A stretch of DNA of 64,000 nt from Paguma larvata (Eukaryota; Chordata; Mammalia; Carnivora; Viverridae), in contig CM057826.1 of the NCBI GenBank assembly GCA_030068075.1, forward strand, positions 67,553,312-67,617,311, written 5' to 3'. Below, piece by piece: positions 45,349-57,569 of this stretch. The position numbers were made by a program, and so were the translations under genes. The notes under the pieces were generated by a model that worked only from the letters and a program-made list of their open reading frames with translations, was not told the DNA's origin and searched no databases. Position 1 is the first letter of the stretch. Each line of letters opens with the position of its first letter.

Positions 45349-45489
45349 CGGTGACTTTTTCAGAGGTATACTATTTAACTAAAATTCTCATTTCAGTTGT
45401 GTTTTATTTTATATATGGGGAAAATGTATAAACTTTTACTATCCTAATGAGAAAATATTTCCAGGATCCTAGTTGATTTATCATTGCTC
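45349..45489 (+). repeat. Dispersed direct repeat, copy B
   Basis: Partner of 43884-44022, same orientation, offset about 1.46 kb; about three quarters of positions match by eye over the core. Confidence 0.7.
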
Positions 45490-46300
45490 TTTTCACTTTT
45501 ATATCTTCATGTAGTATTTATGGATTTTTAACAAGACATTATGGATTTAGTACAAGTTAAGAAAATATAATAGAAAATGAAATATTAGTGTTAATTTTAC
45601 CACTTATGAAAACTCTGAAAACTCTACTCAATATATCTTTATATGCTATGTAGGTTGTGTCACATATCACCAGATTTATACAAATTTGAAAGGTTGTCTT
45701 CCTAAGGAATCCTTTTACTTTAGTAGTTTCTTTAAATTGAATTGCATTGTGTTTTGAATAAAGAAAAAGGGAGTGGGAAAATCGAGTTTGTCCACCTTAG
45801 ACTTGTGAGGGATACAAGAACATACCTACAACTTGATTTTCTAGAGTAGATTTCTCCATTCAGTGTATTTGTGATATGAGGGCAAGCACATTCTGATCTT
45901 TATTCTCTGAGTCCTTTATAAATCTAAAAGATGGATCGCTGATTGAAATACCAACATTTACTTAATAGGAACCTATTACCTTGGTTCCCTTTTCTTTGTT
46001 CCAGTAGGGCTCAAGCTGTAACCTTTGGGCCTTTGAAGTTTCCCATTGCTATATTTGCCTGTTCTAGTGTCTTCATTCTCAAGAGAAAACGTAAGGTTGA
46101 GTAAACTTAGTACCAAGGCTTTCTTTTCTAGTTTTAGCTCTCAGATGCTATTGTCTTGAACTTCCTAATCTAAATATGTCAGGGTTGAGTACGTTAAAAG
46201 TTATTTTTTTTTTAAGAAAGATCAAAGTTGAATTCACTGGTTATTGAGTCTTTATAGACTATTCTTAAAACTCCATAGAGCACAACAAATATGATGTTTT
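45490..46300. other. Unannotated intron
   Basis: No feature recognised. Confidence 0.4.
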
Positions 46301-46316
46301 AAAATAAAAAAGTGTT

Positions 46317-46515
46317 GGGGTGCCTGGGTGGCTCAGTCAGTTAAATGTCCGACTCTTGGTTTCAGCTCAGATCATGATCTCATGTTTGTGAGTCCAAACA
46401 TCAGGCTCCATACTGACAGTGCAGAGCCTGCTTGGGATTCTCTCTCTCCCTCTCTCTCTGTCCCTCCCCTGTGTTCTCTTTCAGTCTCTCTCAAAATAAA
46501 TAAATAAACTTTAAA
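46317..46515 (+). mobile_element. Can-SINE
   Basis: Head GGGGTGCCTGGGTGGCTCAG, CT block and AAATAAATAAAC tail. Similar flanks (AAAATAAAAAAGTGTTGGG, AAATAAAATAGCATTGGG) mark the target duplication. Confidence 0.9.
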
Positions 46516-46536
46516 ATGAAATAAAATAGCATTGGG

Positions 46537-47660
46537 TTGAGTTTTGTTGCATTTTCTCTTAAAAAAAAAACACCTTCTCGTAAGATATACCTTGGGCATA
46601 TTTCCATGACTAGATCTTCTTAAAACATACTTTCCTAGTGATTTAGACTTGTAGAGTATTTGTTGACAGAATGTATTTTAATAACTCTGTGTTGCACAGC
46701 AAAATGAATTATTTGGAAAAAAAATATTCCCCCTTTCATTTGTTTATTTTAAAAAACATAGCCAGTTATTTCACATTTCTATGTTGTCCTTAGCTTACTA
46801 TTTTTTCTACTTTGTTCAGTGCCATTCATAGGAGTGCATGAAGTGAAAAATCAAATACTACATGATGCATGTTATCAGATGGTGGATGTTTGCATATCTA
46901 ACAGCTAGATCTAACTCTTGTGTTTTAATTCCTTATATAAAGGAGATTATTGAAACTCTTGTTTTTTTATTTGAATAAATCATTTCAAGAATGATTAAAA
47001 ATAAAAATATGTAATTTAAGAGATTTTAAATTTAGCCCTTTGTATAATTAGTACTGATCCTCACTATTTTAATTTCCTTACTTTTTGGTGCCTGTTTGCC
47101 ATGCAAAAGAGCTAACATGTGCATTAGAATCAAGTTATTATTCTTGAAACTTCAGAGTAGAGCAGGAGTATAATTGCTACTATTATCTTTTGGTTTCGTT
47201 TCTTATTTGACATGTAAAACTAGATGTATACTTTAAGAAAAACTTCACTTAGAGAGAATCAAAAAATGATTCCTAAAACTTGTCTATATGAAAATAGTTG
47301 AAAATTTGTTGATATCAAGTGTTTTTATAACAACACATTTATAATTTCTCTAAGTAAGGAAAAATAAACAACAGAAGTGGATTTAGAGTAAGATGGTAAA
47401 ATATCAGCATGCTTTGATACTTTCTGCACTCCAGAAAATTTTAAGTCCTTAAGTTGTCAAAAAAAGATAACTTTTTTTTTTATACTTCACTATAGTGTAT
47501 CTAGGATATAGAAGTAGGATTTTGTAGCTAGGACACCATTAATGTACATTTCTCTGGAAATTATTGATAATAAGTACATAGATTTTGCTCCTATGTTGAA
47601 CATATTTATATTTATGTTTTATCTTCCACAGAGGATTTTGTCCTCTCAATTAATTTTAGG
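46537..47660. other. Unannotated AT-rich intron
   Basis: No gene or repeat recognised. Confidence 0.4.
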
Positions 47661-47680
47661 AACTCAAGCACTCAAGAACT

Positions 47681-47683
<3 letters not shown>

Positions 47684-47725
<42 letters not shown>
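47684..47725. repeat. (GT)21 microsatellite
   Basis: A pure 42-bp GT run, followed by ACACACA and a short GA run, and preceded by three CTCAAG units at 47663-47683. It encodes the Val/Cys stretch in the overlapping open frame, which is not a gene. Confidence 0.97.
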
Positions 47726-47727
<2 letters not shown>

Positions 47728-47749
47728 ACACATAGAGAGGGAGAGAGAG

Positions 47750-47910
47750 CACCTGTTAGGCACCTATTCTAACACTTTGTGCTGGGCACAAAAAGGTAAA
47801 TAAATAATGTGATTTCTTGTCTTACGTTGCTTCAGGTGTCAATAAGGGGAAAGGCAGATTTATGAATGAACAACTATAGCATGATATGATGTTTGTTATG
47901 ACAGAAGTCA
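47750..47910 (-). repeat. L2 3'-end fragment
   Basis: CACCTATTCTAACACTTTGTGC, TGGGCACAAAAAGGTAAATAAA and TGTTTGTTATGACAGAAG follow the reverse-complement L2 tail. Confidence 0.5.
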
Positions 47911-49340
47911 TTAGAAGCAAAAAAGCAAAAACAAACAAACACACACAAAAAAAAAAACCCTTAACAGGATTATAGCACATATTCATCCTAAATTTTAATA
48001 GTCTATATTGGATAAGTCTATACACAACTAGCCAGTACAATATATTAGTTCCTTCTTTAAAATTAAATTTTAGTTGGTGCCCATTTTTGGCAAAAGATAG
48101 TCTCTTTTTTTATAATCCTCTAAAAGTAGTTTCTTGACTCCAGTCTTTGGCTTCGTGCCTTCAGAGCAGTCTGGGAAGATTATGGCCCTGCCTGATTTCT
48201 TTAGGCAGGTCTGTTCAAGGCTAATGGCTGGCCACATCTCCAGCTTTCCTCTTCTTACCCCTTTTAATCCTGTTCTTCCGCCTCATCCTTTGGTCTCTTT
48301 TCTGATATCTCCTTCCCTCCCACCCCCATCTCTTTCATTTCATCTTTGAGATTATCTGTAATCCTTTTCACACCATTTTCTTCTTCTTTCCTCTCTTGAA
48401 TTTACCCATCTCTAGTTCTGTATTTTCCCTTTCTCTTGTCTGTCTTCTATCTTTACCTTTTGAAGTTACTCTTGTCTTCCAAACCAAGTGTTCATATCTT
48501 GGGTATTTGGTGGTATGTGGAACATAGTCATTAGAAGTCCACCCCTTGCTACTGACATCATGCTGACATTCACCTGACTGTCCAGTTAGCAGATTTGACA
48601 GATGGGCCTTTGGAATGTGTGTACAGCCCAAGGAAGAAAGTACTGCCTGCACTGGGAAACTTTTACAAGTTGACTGAGCCACGGGCACCAAGGTAGTACA
48701 AATAGATCTCAGCGTCAAAGGTGTTTGAGCATTTTGGACTTTAAAAAAACAATTCTAAACATATTTTTACACAATAATTGATCCTTCGTCAGCAGTCCTG
48801 ACAACAGTGAAAGTGAGTGTTCTTGTGAATTTTACCCTTTACTCAGAGGATAAAACTTTGTTTTCAAGACAGTAAGCTTGTCCTTGATATTTTTTCAGTG
48901 AAATTTCCCAACTCTTAGTCACAGATGTCCTGGTCACCGGACCAAGTGCTATTCCATTGAAGGTTGGGATCACCACATATTAGATTGGATAGATGTTGGC
49001 TTCCACAATAAAACAATGCTTTATCTTAAGATCTTATTTCACTAATGCTTACACCACATAAGGCATTTTCAGAAATATTAGGTTTTTTGAGCCTGTCCAC
49101 TGTGTAAGGTATGTAGGGCAAATAATATTAAAATATTGATGGAAATAGTGAAGTTTACAGAAGTAATTTATCAGTGTTAGGCACTGGTTGGTGCTAGAAT
49201 TGTATTTGAATTCAGTTCAGTGCCTTGTGTTACAGTGCTCCCTGTTTGTTGAACAGTAGTTTCAAAATAGTAAAATAGGAATTTCTTATTTAGATCCATA
49301 TTTCACGATTCAGTTATATACTACCTACCACTTTAGGATT
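47911..49340. other. Unannotated intron
   Basis: 48240-48480 is a long pyrimidine-rich stretch, which explains open frames on both strands. No gene was recognised. A diverged MIR-like string may lie at 49130-49250. Confidence 0.35.
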
Positions 49341-49344
49341 GCAA

Positions 49345-49445
49345 ATAAAATAAGGACACCCAGTTCAATTTGAATTTCAGATAAAAAACAGCAAGTATTT
49401 TTTAGTAGAAGTGTATCTCATGTAATGTTTGTGTTTCTATTTGGT
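49345..49445. repeat. Possible ancient repeat fragment
   Basis: AGGACACCCAGTTCAATTTG, AATTTCAGATAAAAAACAGC and TTTTTTAGTAGAAGTGTATC resemble a common mammalian interspersed repeat whose family I cannot name with certainty. Confidence 0.35.
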
Positions 49446-51460
49446 AACTGTGGGCTCTACCCCAAGTCCAAGAGTCTTTCCCTAATTCTCATTCCCACCC
49501 AACCCTGCTCCCAAACAGGAAGCTCTGGTCTCTGTGAGTTCTAGATTTTTGTTTCCTCTCTATGGTACATTGTATTTCATTTTACTTTTTTATAAAACTG
49601 ACTCTCCATTTCTTTGAGACCGAAACCTAGAATAGAGAAATTTAGTTTTAAACATTTGCGTGCTTCACCTGTTGAAAAAATGAATCCTTAAACCCATTGC
49701 CCTACTAAGCCATATTAGAGCCTAAGGCATAATTATTAAAAAAAACATGTATGGCCTTATATGTACTTACCAAAATATCCCCCTATATCTTGTATCCAGT
49801 GGAAAAAGTTAATAAAAGCTCTCTCACAAAAGTATGACTATATATAAAAAGCATATTGCCCAATGTGTTGGGCACCATTTTCAACTGCGATAAATAAACC
49901 TTACTGGCAGGAAACGTCATCACGGACTGGGAACTGCCAGCTTAGGCTAGATGCCTGTTTCTGTTGTACAGTAATGCAGGGTCATCAAACAAACAACGAC
50001 CTGTCTTTGTTTAACATTTTGGTATTTTGTTTATCGTGGATTCTTGCATTATTTTTATTTTTTAAAAATATTGCACTAAACTATTAATTATTAATTATCT
50101 TACCGAGTATTTTCGGTACCTCTTTAAATTTTGTGCCTCTGGTTAAATCTTATGGGGGAATGCAAGGGGTTATTTTATTTGAGTATCAGCTTATGTTTTT
50201 ATATGTTAGTCAGCAATCCATTTAGATTCATCGATGACTCTGAACATAACACCTTTAGAACTCATCAAATCTAATCCTCTTTTTCATAGATGAAGAAACT
50301 GATCACAGGAGCAAAGTTGAGACTAGAGTTCCTTGCTCACCGTGGTTTCTGCTGGCCATTTAAGCTCCCCTGGGGGAGAATGCATAATTTAAGTCAAACT
50401 TTTTTTTTTTTTTTTTTTTTACCTTTGGTATTAAAGTTTCTGAGAATAAAGAACATCATTAGAGCATATCGGTGCTCATTATTGAAGGTGTTAATGCACA
50501 TTGTTCATCCCTAGATTACTTACTTAAAAAGTCTGCAGGTTTTTCACAGAGGAAAAAATATAAAGTGGAAAAATAGGTGTCCTTATTTAAATTGCTTTTC
50601 TGATTTGCATAATAGAAAGATCAGTTTTGATTTTTGTCAGTAACATTTGAGCCTAGGTCACAGTTACTTTCTGAAAAAGTTCCACTATTATAATTATATG
50701 TCTTAGCAAAGTTTCCTGTAGGCGTATACAGATGGCTATGCTCTTCCTACGATTGCCCTCTTGACTTCTGATTTGGGAATTAAGATTTTGATAGAAACCT
50801 TATTTCACCTTCCTGTGTAGCTTGCTTCATTAGAGCTGATAAAGTAAGATCCATAGCAAATACAGAACGCTGGAGATATGACAGACAACCTGGTACAGAT
50901 CTTTTAGGAGACAAGCTAAGAGTTTGATTGACAGATTGTCCTGTAATTTTGTGAAGCAAAGAGAATTTTCTTTATTAACCAATGAGACAGACGGGCTCAA
51001 GTTTGATGGGTTTAGTTCAGTTCTACTTGTGTATAGATGACTTTTTTTTTTCCTTTTTATAGAAAGTAAGGCAACCAAATAGACTAGAGTTTGTTCAATA
51101 TGAGTGATGAGACAACTACTGTGTAAAATATTATATTTGATGTTTTATTAAAAGAAACTTCATAAGGTTTAGAAAGGGGAAAAAAGGAGAGGGACTCTTT
51201 ATACTGAGGACTTCAGCAGACCATTACAGAAAACTATAAACCTCACAAAAGGACCTTATGGTGTGTTACTTAAGCAGGCGTCATGGGAAGGACAGATTGG
51301 TTAATACAGCAACCATAAGGAATGAGGGGCACACTTAAAAATTAAGGTTGCCATATTCATCAGTGATGCTAAAATCATTGTATGGAAAGTTGTTAGGGAA
51401 AAGATAGTTTTATAATTATTAATTGTGTAGAGTAAATTATTAGTTGTGAAGGGCAAATGT
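49446..51460. other. Unannotated intron
   Basis: Single-copy DNA with a 21-T run at 50400-50420. Frames at 49863-50087, 50290-50514 and 50830-51078 have no recognisable domain. Confidence 0.4.
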
Positions 51461-51469
51461 ACCTTTACA

Positions 51470-52125
51470 ATGGTAAAATCCAGCAGACTCTACTTTAATC
51501 GAGTGATCAATCATCACCACCAATAATGGGGAAAATGGACATTATGTACCTTCAGATGGGATCCCTTGGAAAGTACAGCATCTCTTGCCAAAAATGCTTA
51601 ATCTGAATTTAATCACAAAGTAGTAATCAGACCAGTTGAGATTATGGGACATCCCAGGAAACAATTAACATGGACTCTTAAAAAAATAGAATGTAATGAG
51701 AGGCAAAAGAATAAAAGTTAAAGGAACATGACAATTAAATATAATGAATAATCCTTCATTTGATCCTGGATTGAAAAAGCTTTTCTGTTAAGAACATGAT
51801 TGGGACAAATGGAGGTAGACTGTAGTAGAGAAAAATGATTGTATCAAAGCTAAATTTCTTGAGTATGATAGGATATTGTTATTTAATAGGAGAATGTCCT
51901 GGTTCTTAGGAGATATATGTATAGTATCTATAGATAAAGTATTTATAGATAAAATGTTTTAGTGCTTGAAACTTAAATGTTTCTGCAAATGAAAAAAATG
52001 TATTTTGAGAGAGCAGTAGAGCAAATTTGGTGATATGTTAACAGTGGATAAATCTAGGTGAAAGGTTCATAGCTATACATTCTCTTCCTTCTTCTTTTCA
52101 GCATGTTTGAAAATTTTCAAAAGTA
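51470..52125 (+). mobile_element. Old L1 3' untranslated region
   Basis: Landmarks in order: GGGGAAAATGGACATTATG, GAATTTAATCACAAAGTAG, GGGACATCCCAGGAAACAAT, GAACATGACAATTAAATATAATG, GATCCTGGATTGAAAAAGC, and GTTTGAAAATTTTCAAAAG near the end. No coding part remains. The 300 bp before it may belong to the same element. Confidence 0.7.
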
Positions 52126-52335
52126 AAAGCCAAAATGAAACAAAAACTTCAGATCCCTAATTATATGCAGAATTAAAATTTAAGGGTCATCGGATGAGGG
52201 GAAATCTCCCAAGAGTTCCCTGCATCGGATTTTATGCATGGGACTTAGGGGCAGAAAAGTAAAGTAATGAGGATTATTTTTAAAACACAAGTCATATGGT
52301 ACATGAAAAAACACTTAAGAGAATATGGGATATTT

Positions 52336-52578
52336 AAAAAGTTTTTTTTTTTTTAATGTTTATTTATTTTTGAGACACAGAGACACACAGAGCGCGAGTC
52401 GGGGAAGGGCAGAGAGAGGGAGACAGAATCCAAAACAGACAGAATCCAAAACAGAATCCAAAGTCAGGCTCTACTCTGAAGACAGCGCAGAGCCTGACTT
52501 GGGGCTCAGATTCACGAACCAAGAGATCATGACCTGTGCCAAAGTCCGACGCTTAACCTAATGAGCCACCCATGCGCC
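52336..52578 (-). mobile_element. Can-SINE with an internal 3x repeat
   Basis: Perfect 17-bp duplication GAGAATATGGGATATTT at 52319-52335 and 52579-52595. Inside, ACAGAATCCAAA occurs three times between about 52423 and 52462, so this copy is longer than its relatives. Confidence 0.94.
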
Positions 52579-52595
52579 GAGAATATGGGATATTT

Positions 52596-53359
52596 TAAAG
52601 TTAGGCCTTTTTTTCTAATTATAATAAATTAACACATAATTAACTTGGACGTTAGTATGGAAGAAATGCCTATGAATTCCTGAAAGTACCAAGAGTTTGG
52701 ACTGTGGTTAGCATCTGTTGGTAACTCTGAAGGATGATATTTGGGATACAGAGCTGCAGCCTCTGTCACTGACTGTCCGGAGACTCATGTGTCAAGGGTA
52801 GGAAATGAAGTTAGACCAGAGCCCAGCTCTTTTATGCTTAACACATGCTTGACACACTAAAAAATGTGGGAAAAATTTGTAGCTAAGACATACTTCAGAG
52901 GACAGGTTTTCTTAATGTTTATGTGTAACGTTCAGTCACTTATTTAGTTGTTCTATTTCAGTTCTTTAATAAAAAGTCTCCCCCTTCTCCACTAAAGCCT
53001 ATAGAATGTACATCATTAAATGACTTGTCCGAAGGCAAAGATAAGTTCAGCATGGTGGTGGCATGGTTGATTCCGAGTCCTGACCTTCTAACTCAGCAGT
53101 GCTTTATTTCGGTATGTCTTCTGTGGGCCTCCTCAGAGAATTCGTTTCAAGGTTTAAATGAGATCATGTGTGTGGAAAGGATAAAGAAATTAAAATGTTT
53201 ACTCCATACATAATTCAGGTATTTTTAAATTGAATTTATTTTGAAGGCTATAAGGACAATGAATCCTACCCTTAGAATTTATAGGTTGTTGAATGAGATA
53301 TGGTATGTTTGCAAATCATGGTTATCCTCCAAGCTGCACTGTGGTACATGCCACAAAAC
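52596..53359. other. Unannotated intron
   Basis: Mostly unrecognised. 53010-53190 has MIR-like words (AATGACTTGTCCGAAGGC, TTTAAATGAGATCATGTG) but in no convincing order. Confidence 0.35.
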
Positions 53360-53575
53360 AGTGGTGGTAAGAGAACAGGCTTTGAAGTCACATAAGTAGA
53401 ATGCTATCATTTGCCATGTACTGTGTAACCTTGACAAAGTGACCTGAATCTTGGTTTTATCATGAGCAAAGTGAGAAACTCCCTCTTTGCTTGTGAGTCA
53501 TGAGGAGTGATAATGCCCTGACACAGCACAGTGACTGACTCATAGTTAGCACTTCATAGGTAATAATAATAATGA
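53360..53575 (+). repeat. MIR
   Basis: GTAAGAGAACAGGCTTTGAAG, TACTGTGTAACCTTGACAAAG, ACAGCACAGTGACTGACTCAT and TAATAATAATAATGAT: plus-strand MIR. Confidence 0.75.
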
Positions 53576-53699
53576 TATCTTTGTGACCCTATTCTACATT
53601 TTCTCCAGAACCTATAGCATCAACTGCCTTTTGATGAGCAGCTCTCAGAATTATATATGTTAATGTAGAGGATGAAATTACTTGACCTGTTGTGCCCTT

Positions 53700-54125
53700 C
53701 TAAAACTCTCTGAGATATTAATCTCTAAGCTGTGGGTGCACTTAATTTATCTGCTTTATTTTGTTTATTTGGATGGTTTCCAGTTTTTGGCTCTTATGAG
53801 CATTGTCGCTCATATGAATGTTCTCCTGCGTGTCTCCCGAGCACATGTGCACAAGTTTCTTGAGGTCATATATCTCAAGAATTGTAGGATTGTGCGTGTT
53901 CCCAATGGGATGCCAAACTGTTTTCCAAAGTGTTTGAAAATTTTGCACTCAAAGCAGCTGTGGATGAGAGTCCCTTTGCCTCATATTCTCACAAATGCTT
54001 GCGAGACCAACTTCTTAATTATCGCTCGAACTAGTAAGGTTTACAAGGAAATTTCATTGTAGTTTAATTTGCATTTTCTGGATTTGATAGCATGCTTTTC
54101 AATTTATTTAGGTCTTTTCTAATGT
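53700..54125 (-). mobile_element. L1 ORF2 C-terminal fragment
   Basis: Minus-strand translation includes LWKTVW, and the plus strand reads GGATGGTTTCCAGTTTTTGG, GCCAAACTGTTTTCCAAAGTG, TTTGCATTTTCTGGATTTGA, the reverse complement of L1 ORF2 near its end. The 126-codon plus-strand frame across it (53682-54062) is antisense to the element and not a gene. Confidence 0.8.
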
Positions 54126-54628
54126 CTCACAATAAGATTTTATAATTTTCTCCATCAAGAGCCAGTGCGTATTTTGTTAATTATTCTAGATATGGTATTG
54201 CTGTTGTAAATGGTATCTTTAAAAAAGTTTTCTAACTCTTAAAGGTATATAGAAATACAGTGGACTTTTTAATATTGATTTTTATATTCCACAACTGTAC
54301 TGTCCTCTCTTACTAATTTAGCTGTTAGATTCTTTGGTGTTTTCTACATAGACAGTCACAACATTTATAGATGATGGCAGTTTTGTTTTTTATCCAGTGC
54401 TATGTAACTCTTTTTGCTTTAGGCTTTGTTATTAAAGTCTTACAAGTTTAGAATTTCTGTATATTTCTGTTGAGGAGAATGTTTTATTATTCTATCATGA
54501 TGCTCTTTTTCTCTTTTGATGCTTTTGACTTCAAGTATCTTTTCTCTGATATTAATGTAGCTCATTGGCTTTCTTTTTAAATAGTTTAATTTTAGCTGCT
54601 GAGTTATTTGCATTTGTGTGACTTCTAA
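54126..54628. other. Unannotated, possibly further L1 debris
   Basis: Words such as TTTGTTAATTATTCTAGATATGG suggest continuation of the minus-strand L1, but the order is not clear. Confidence 0.3.
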
Positions 54629-55132
54629 TATAGATCTTTCTTGACTTACAGTGGAGTTATGCCCTGATAAACTCATCTTGAGATTAATTTATATTACATT
54701 GAAAATGCATTTAATACACGTAACTTACTGAACATTATAGCTTAACCTAGCCTTCCTTAAATGTGCTCAGAACATTCACATTAGCCTACAGTTGGGCAAA
54801 ATCATCTAACAAAAAAACTATTTTTTAATAAAGTGTTGAATGCTTCAAGTAATTAATTGAATACTATACAGAAAGTGAAAAATAGAATGACTCTATGGTA
54901 CAGAGTCGTTTTAAGTGTAAGGGTTGTTTGCCCTTGTGATCACGTGGCTGACTGGGAGCTGCGGCTGCCACTGCCCAGTGTTATGAGAGAGCGTCGTACC
55001 CCGTATCACTAGCCTGGGAAAAGATGAATATTCTAAATTTGAAGTGTGGTTTCTACTAAGTGGGTATTGCTTTCACACCATTGTGAAGTTGAAAAATTGT
55101 AAGTTAAGGTATTGTAAGCTGGAGACTGTCCA
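54629..55132. mobile_element. Tigger-like DNA transposon (MITE, about 500 bp)
   Basis: TTGACTTACAGTGGAGTTATG, TTAGCCTACAGTTGGGCAAAATC, TAATAAAGTGTTGAATGC, GATCACGTGGCTGACTGGGAG, TTTCACACCATTGTGAAGTTG and a closing TTGTAAGCTGGAGACTGTCC match a pogo/Tigger-type element with inverted ends (GACTTACAGTGG / TTGTAAGC). No transposase frame is present. Confidence 0.75.
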
Positions 55133-55172
55133 GCTGGAGACTGGATTTTTTGGACCAAGTTATTATATTTTT

Positions 55173-55391
55173 AAGCCGTTTTTAAAAAAAAAATATTTAT
55201 TTTGACAGAGAGAGAGAGAGAGCATGAGTAGGGAAGGGCAGACAGAGAGAGGGAAAGAGAGAGAATCTCAGGTAAGCTCTACACTGTGAGCATAGAGCCT
55301 GACTAGGGTTCAAACTCCCAAAATGTGAGATTATGACCTGAGCTGAAATCAAGGTCAGACATTTAACCGACTGAGCCACCCAGGTGCTCCT
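55173..55391 (-). mobile_element. Can-SINE
   Basis: A 20-bp target duplication with two differences: GACCAAGTTATTATATTTTT at 55153-55172, GACCAAGTTGTTATGTTTTT at 55392-55411. Confidence 0.93.
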
Positions 55392-55484
55392 GACCAAGTT
55401 GTTATGTTTTTTATTTATTTCCCACTTCCAGCCTTTCCCCCATCTACTCTTATCTTCTTTTGGATTCACTGACTTCCTTCCCTT

Positions 55485-55497
55485 CCCCCCCCCCCCC
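55485..55497. repeat. Poly-C tract (13 C)
   Basis: A pure C run in a pyrimidine-rich stretch; prone to length errors and slippage. Confidence 0.9.
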
Positions 55498-55504
55498 GCC
55501 TCTG

Positions 55505-56530
55505 TGTTTGTACTTTTAATGGTTACCATATCTATTTTAATGTACATACTCATGGGGTATAAAGGTAATCATTATATACTCTTTGTCAAACTTACCTTTC
55601 CCTCCCATCAGAAATTATTGTTCTATAAAATTGATGTTTATATAGATTTTCAGTATAGTTACTAGTATTTTCCAGTAACCTTTCTTCTTGCATTTCTTTC
55701 TTTCTCTCTGGGATCATTTTCCCTCCTCCTCTAATGGTATTCTTTAGAATTTGCTTTGATAAGAGACTCTTTCAGTTTTTGTTCCTCTTAATGTATCTTT
55801 ACTCTTTCATTTTTCTTTTGGAAGATTGGTTGGCTGGGTGTTGAATTCTAGTTTATAGGTTATTTTATTTCAGCTCAATAAAGATATTATTTTAGTGCCT
55901 TCTGGCATTCGTGGTTGCTGTTAACAAGTCATTTTAAATCCAATTAATATTTCTTTACAGATGACCAGTCTTTACATTCTGGCAGATTTGAACATCTCCT
56001 CTTTTTCTTTTTTTTAATGTTTATTTATTTTTGAAAGAGGGAGAGAGACAGAGGGAGGGACAGAGAGAGAGAGAGAGACGGAGGTCCGAAGTGGGCTCTG
56101 AGCTGACAGCAGAGAGCACCACAGGGGGCTGGAACTCAGGAACCTGTGAGATCATGACCTGAGCCAAAGTCGAATGTCCAACTGACTGAGCCATGCAGGC
56201 GCCCCTCCTCTTTGTCTGTAATATAGTGTGGTTTCATGATGTATTTCTTTTTATTGTGCTTGTAATTCATTGAGCTCTTTAAGTGTGAGAATTGGTGTTT
56301 ATCAGCTGTCAAACACCTTTGCCATTATCTCTTTGAAAATTTTCACTTTCCGCACATGCTCTGTGTTCTTCTGGAATTTTGATTACATATGTGCTGCTTC
56401 CTCCTATTTAACTCCTACTCCATATCTCTTTACCTCTCCTTGTTTTCATCTCTTTGTGCTCCATTCTGGATAATTTCCTCAGATCTGTCTCGAACTACGT
56501 TGGTCTTCATTATGATTGTCTCTAAATTAC
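55505..56530. mobile_element. Old L1-derived segment, split by a SINE
   Basis: GGTTGGCTGGGTGTTGAATTC, TAGTGCCTTCTGGCATTCGTGG, AATTCATTGAGCTCTTTAAG, CCATTATCTCTTTGAAAATTTTC and TTCTGGAATTTTGATTAC occur in the order known from an old L1 region. Strand is not certain. Short frames here are by-products. Confidence 0.6.
56009..56205 (-). mobile_element. Can-SINE nested in L1
   Basis: Flanked by TCCTCTTTTTCT (55997-56008) and TCCTCTTTGTCT (56206-56217). It interrupts the L1-derived segment. Confidence 0.9.
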
Positions 56531-57283
56531 CAAAAAAATATAGTCACAACAGCTGAGATTTAGTACTATATTCAATAAAAATTTTAGGCATGAAAATGAA
56601 TTATCACGCTCTTGTCTCCCTAGCTTACTCCAGTAGAGTGTCCTGTAAAAAAATGAAAAAATTACATTTCTTGCATAAATAATTATGTGGATTGAGATTT
56701 GTATTTATCGTATCTAAAATTACTTTCTACTTTCACAAACATCTTCTATGTCACCTCTTAATTTCAAAAGCAAGTCAATAGAACCAGGGCTACCTTCAAG
56801 GTGTTCTTTCTTTTTTTTAAATCTTTTTTGCATCTCTTACCTTTTGCCTGTCATCTGTATGAAATTCTTCTAATGTGAGTTTAAAAGAAGTCTTACTTTA
56901 AATTTAAAGTCCTGCTCCAGCTAGAGGTGAATTTTATACATTTTTCTCCATCTTTTTTTTGTCTCATATCAATAAACACTATGTTTATTTGAATTTGAAT
57001 TGCTGAATAATTTGATATTCCTTTTAAAAATTCAATTAAATTTCAAGAAGGCATATAATGAACAAAACAGAAGGGTCCTTTAAAGGAAATAAAAACCATG
57101 GCCTTAGATTTTATTTTAAAGAAAGTTCTTTTAAAGGAGAGGAAAAAAAACTTCAAAATAACACTATAATTACACATTGTGAAAAATTATGTAAAAGTAT
57201 ATACACACTATTTAAACAATAGAATAAGCCTTTAAAAATGTAAATAGTTTATTAATGACAAAAAGAAATATCTGTAAAAAAAA
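56531..57283. other. Unannotated AT-rich intron
   Basis: No feature recognised. Confidence 0.4.
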
Positions 57284-57298
57284 ATTAGCTCTATGGAA

Positions 57299-57462
57299 GG
57301 GTACCTGGGTGGCTCAGTCATTTAAGTGTCCAACTCTTGATTTCTGCTCAGGTCATGATCCCAGGGTCCTGGGCAGAGCCCCGTATTAGGCTCTGCACTG
57401 AGCGTGGAGGCTGCTTAAGATTCTCTCTCTCCAAAGAAACAAACAAACAAACAGAAACCCAC
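57299..57462 (+). mobile_element. Can-SINE, truncated middle
   Basis: Head GGTACCTGGGTGGCTCAGTC, a GGTCCTGGGCAGAGCCCCG body and a (CAAA)n tail. Imperfect 15-bp duplication at 57284-57298 and 57463-57477. Confidence 0.85.
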
Positions 57463-57569
57463 ATTAACTCTATAAAACATAAATGAAAAATTGGATTTGA
57501 TAAATTATGAATGTCTTGTATTTTATTTTGAAAAGATAAGAATGTAATTGTTTTCTTTTTTCTGTGCAG

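Noticed and set aside
48650..48690. GACTGAGCCACGGGCACC looks like a SINE head on the minus strand
   Set aside because: No SINE body, tail or target duplication upstream; the short match is probably chance.
53682..54062. Open frame of 126 codons, the longest in the window
   Set aside because: It is antisense to an L1 ORF2 C-terminal fragment; the similarity is to L1 on the other strand.
55197..55553. Minus-strand frame of 118 codons
   Set aside because: It is mostly the coding shadow of a Can-SINE and its flank.
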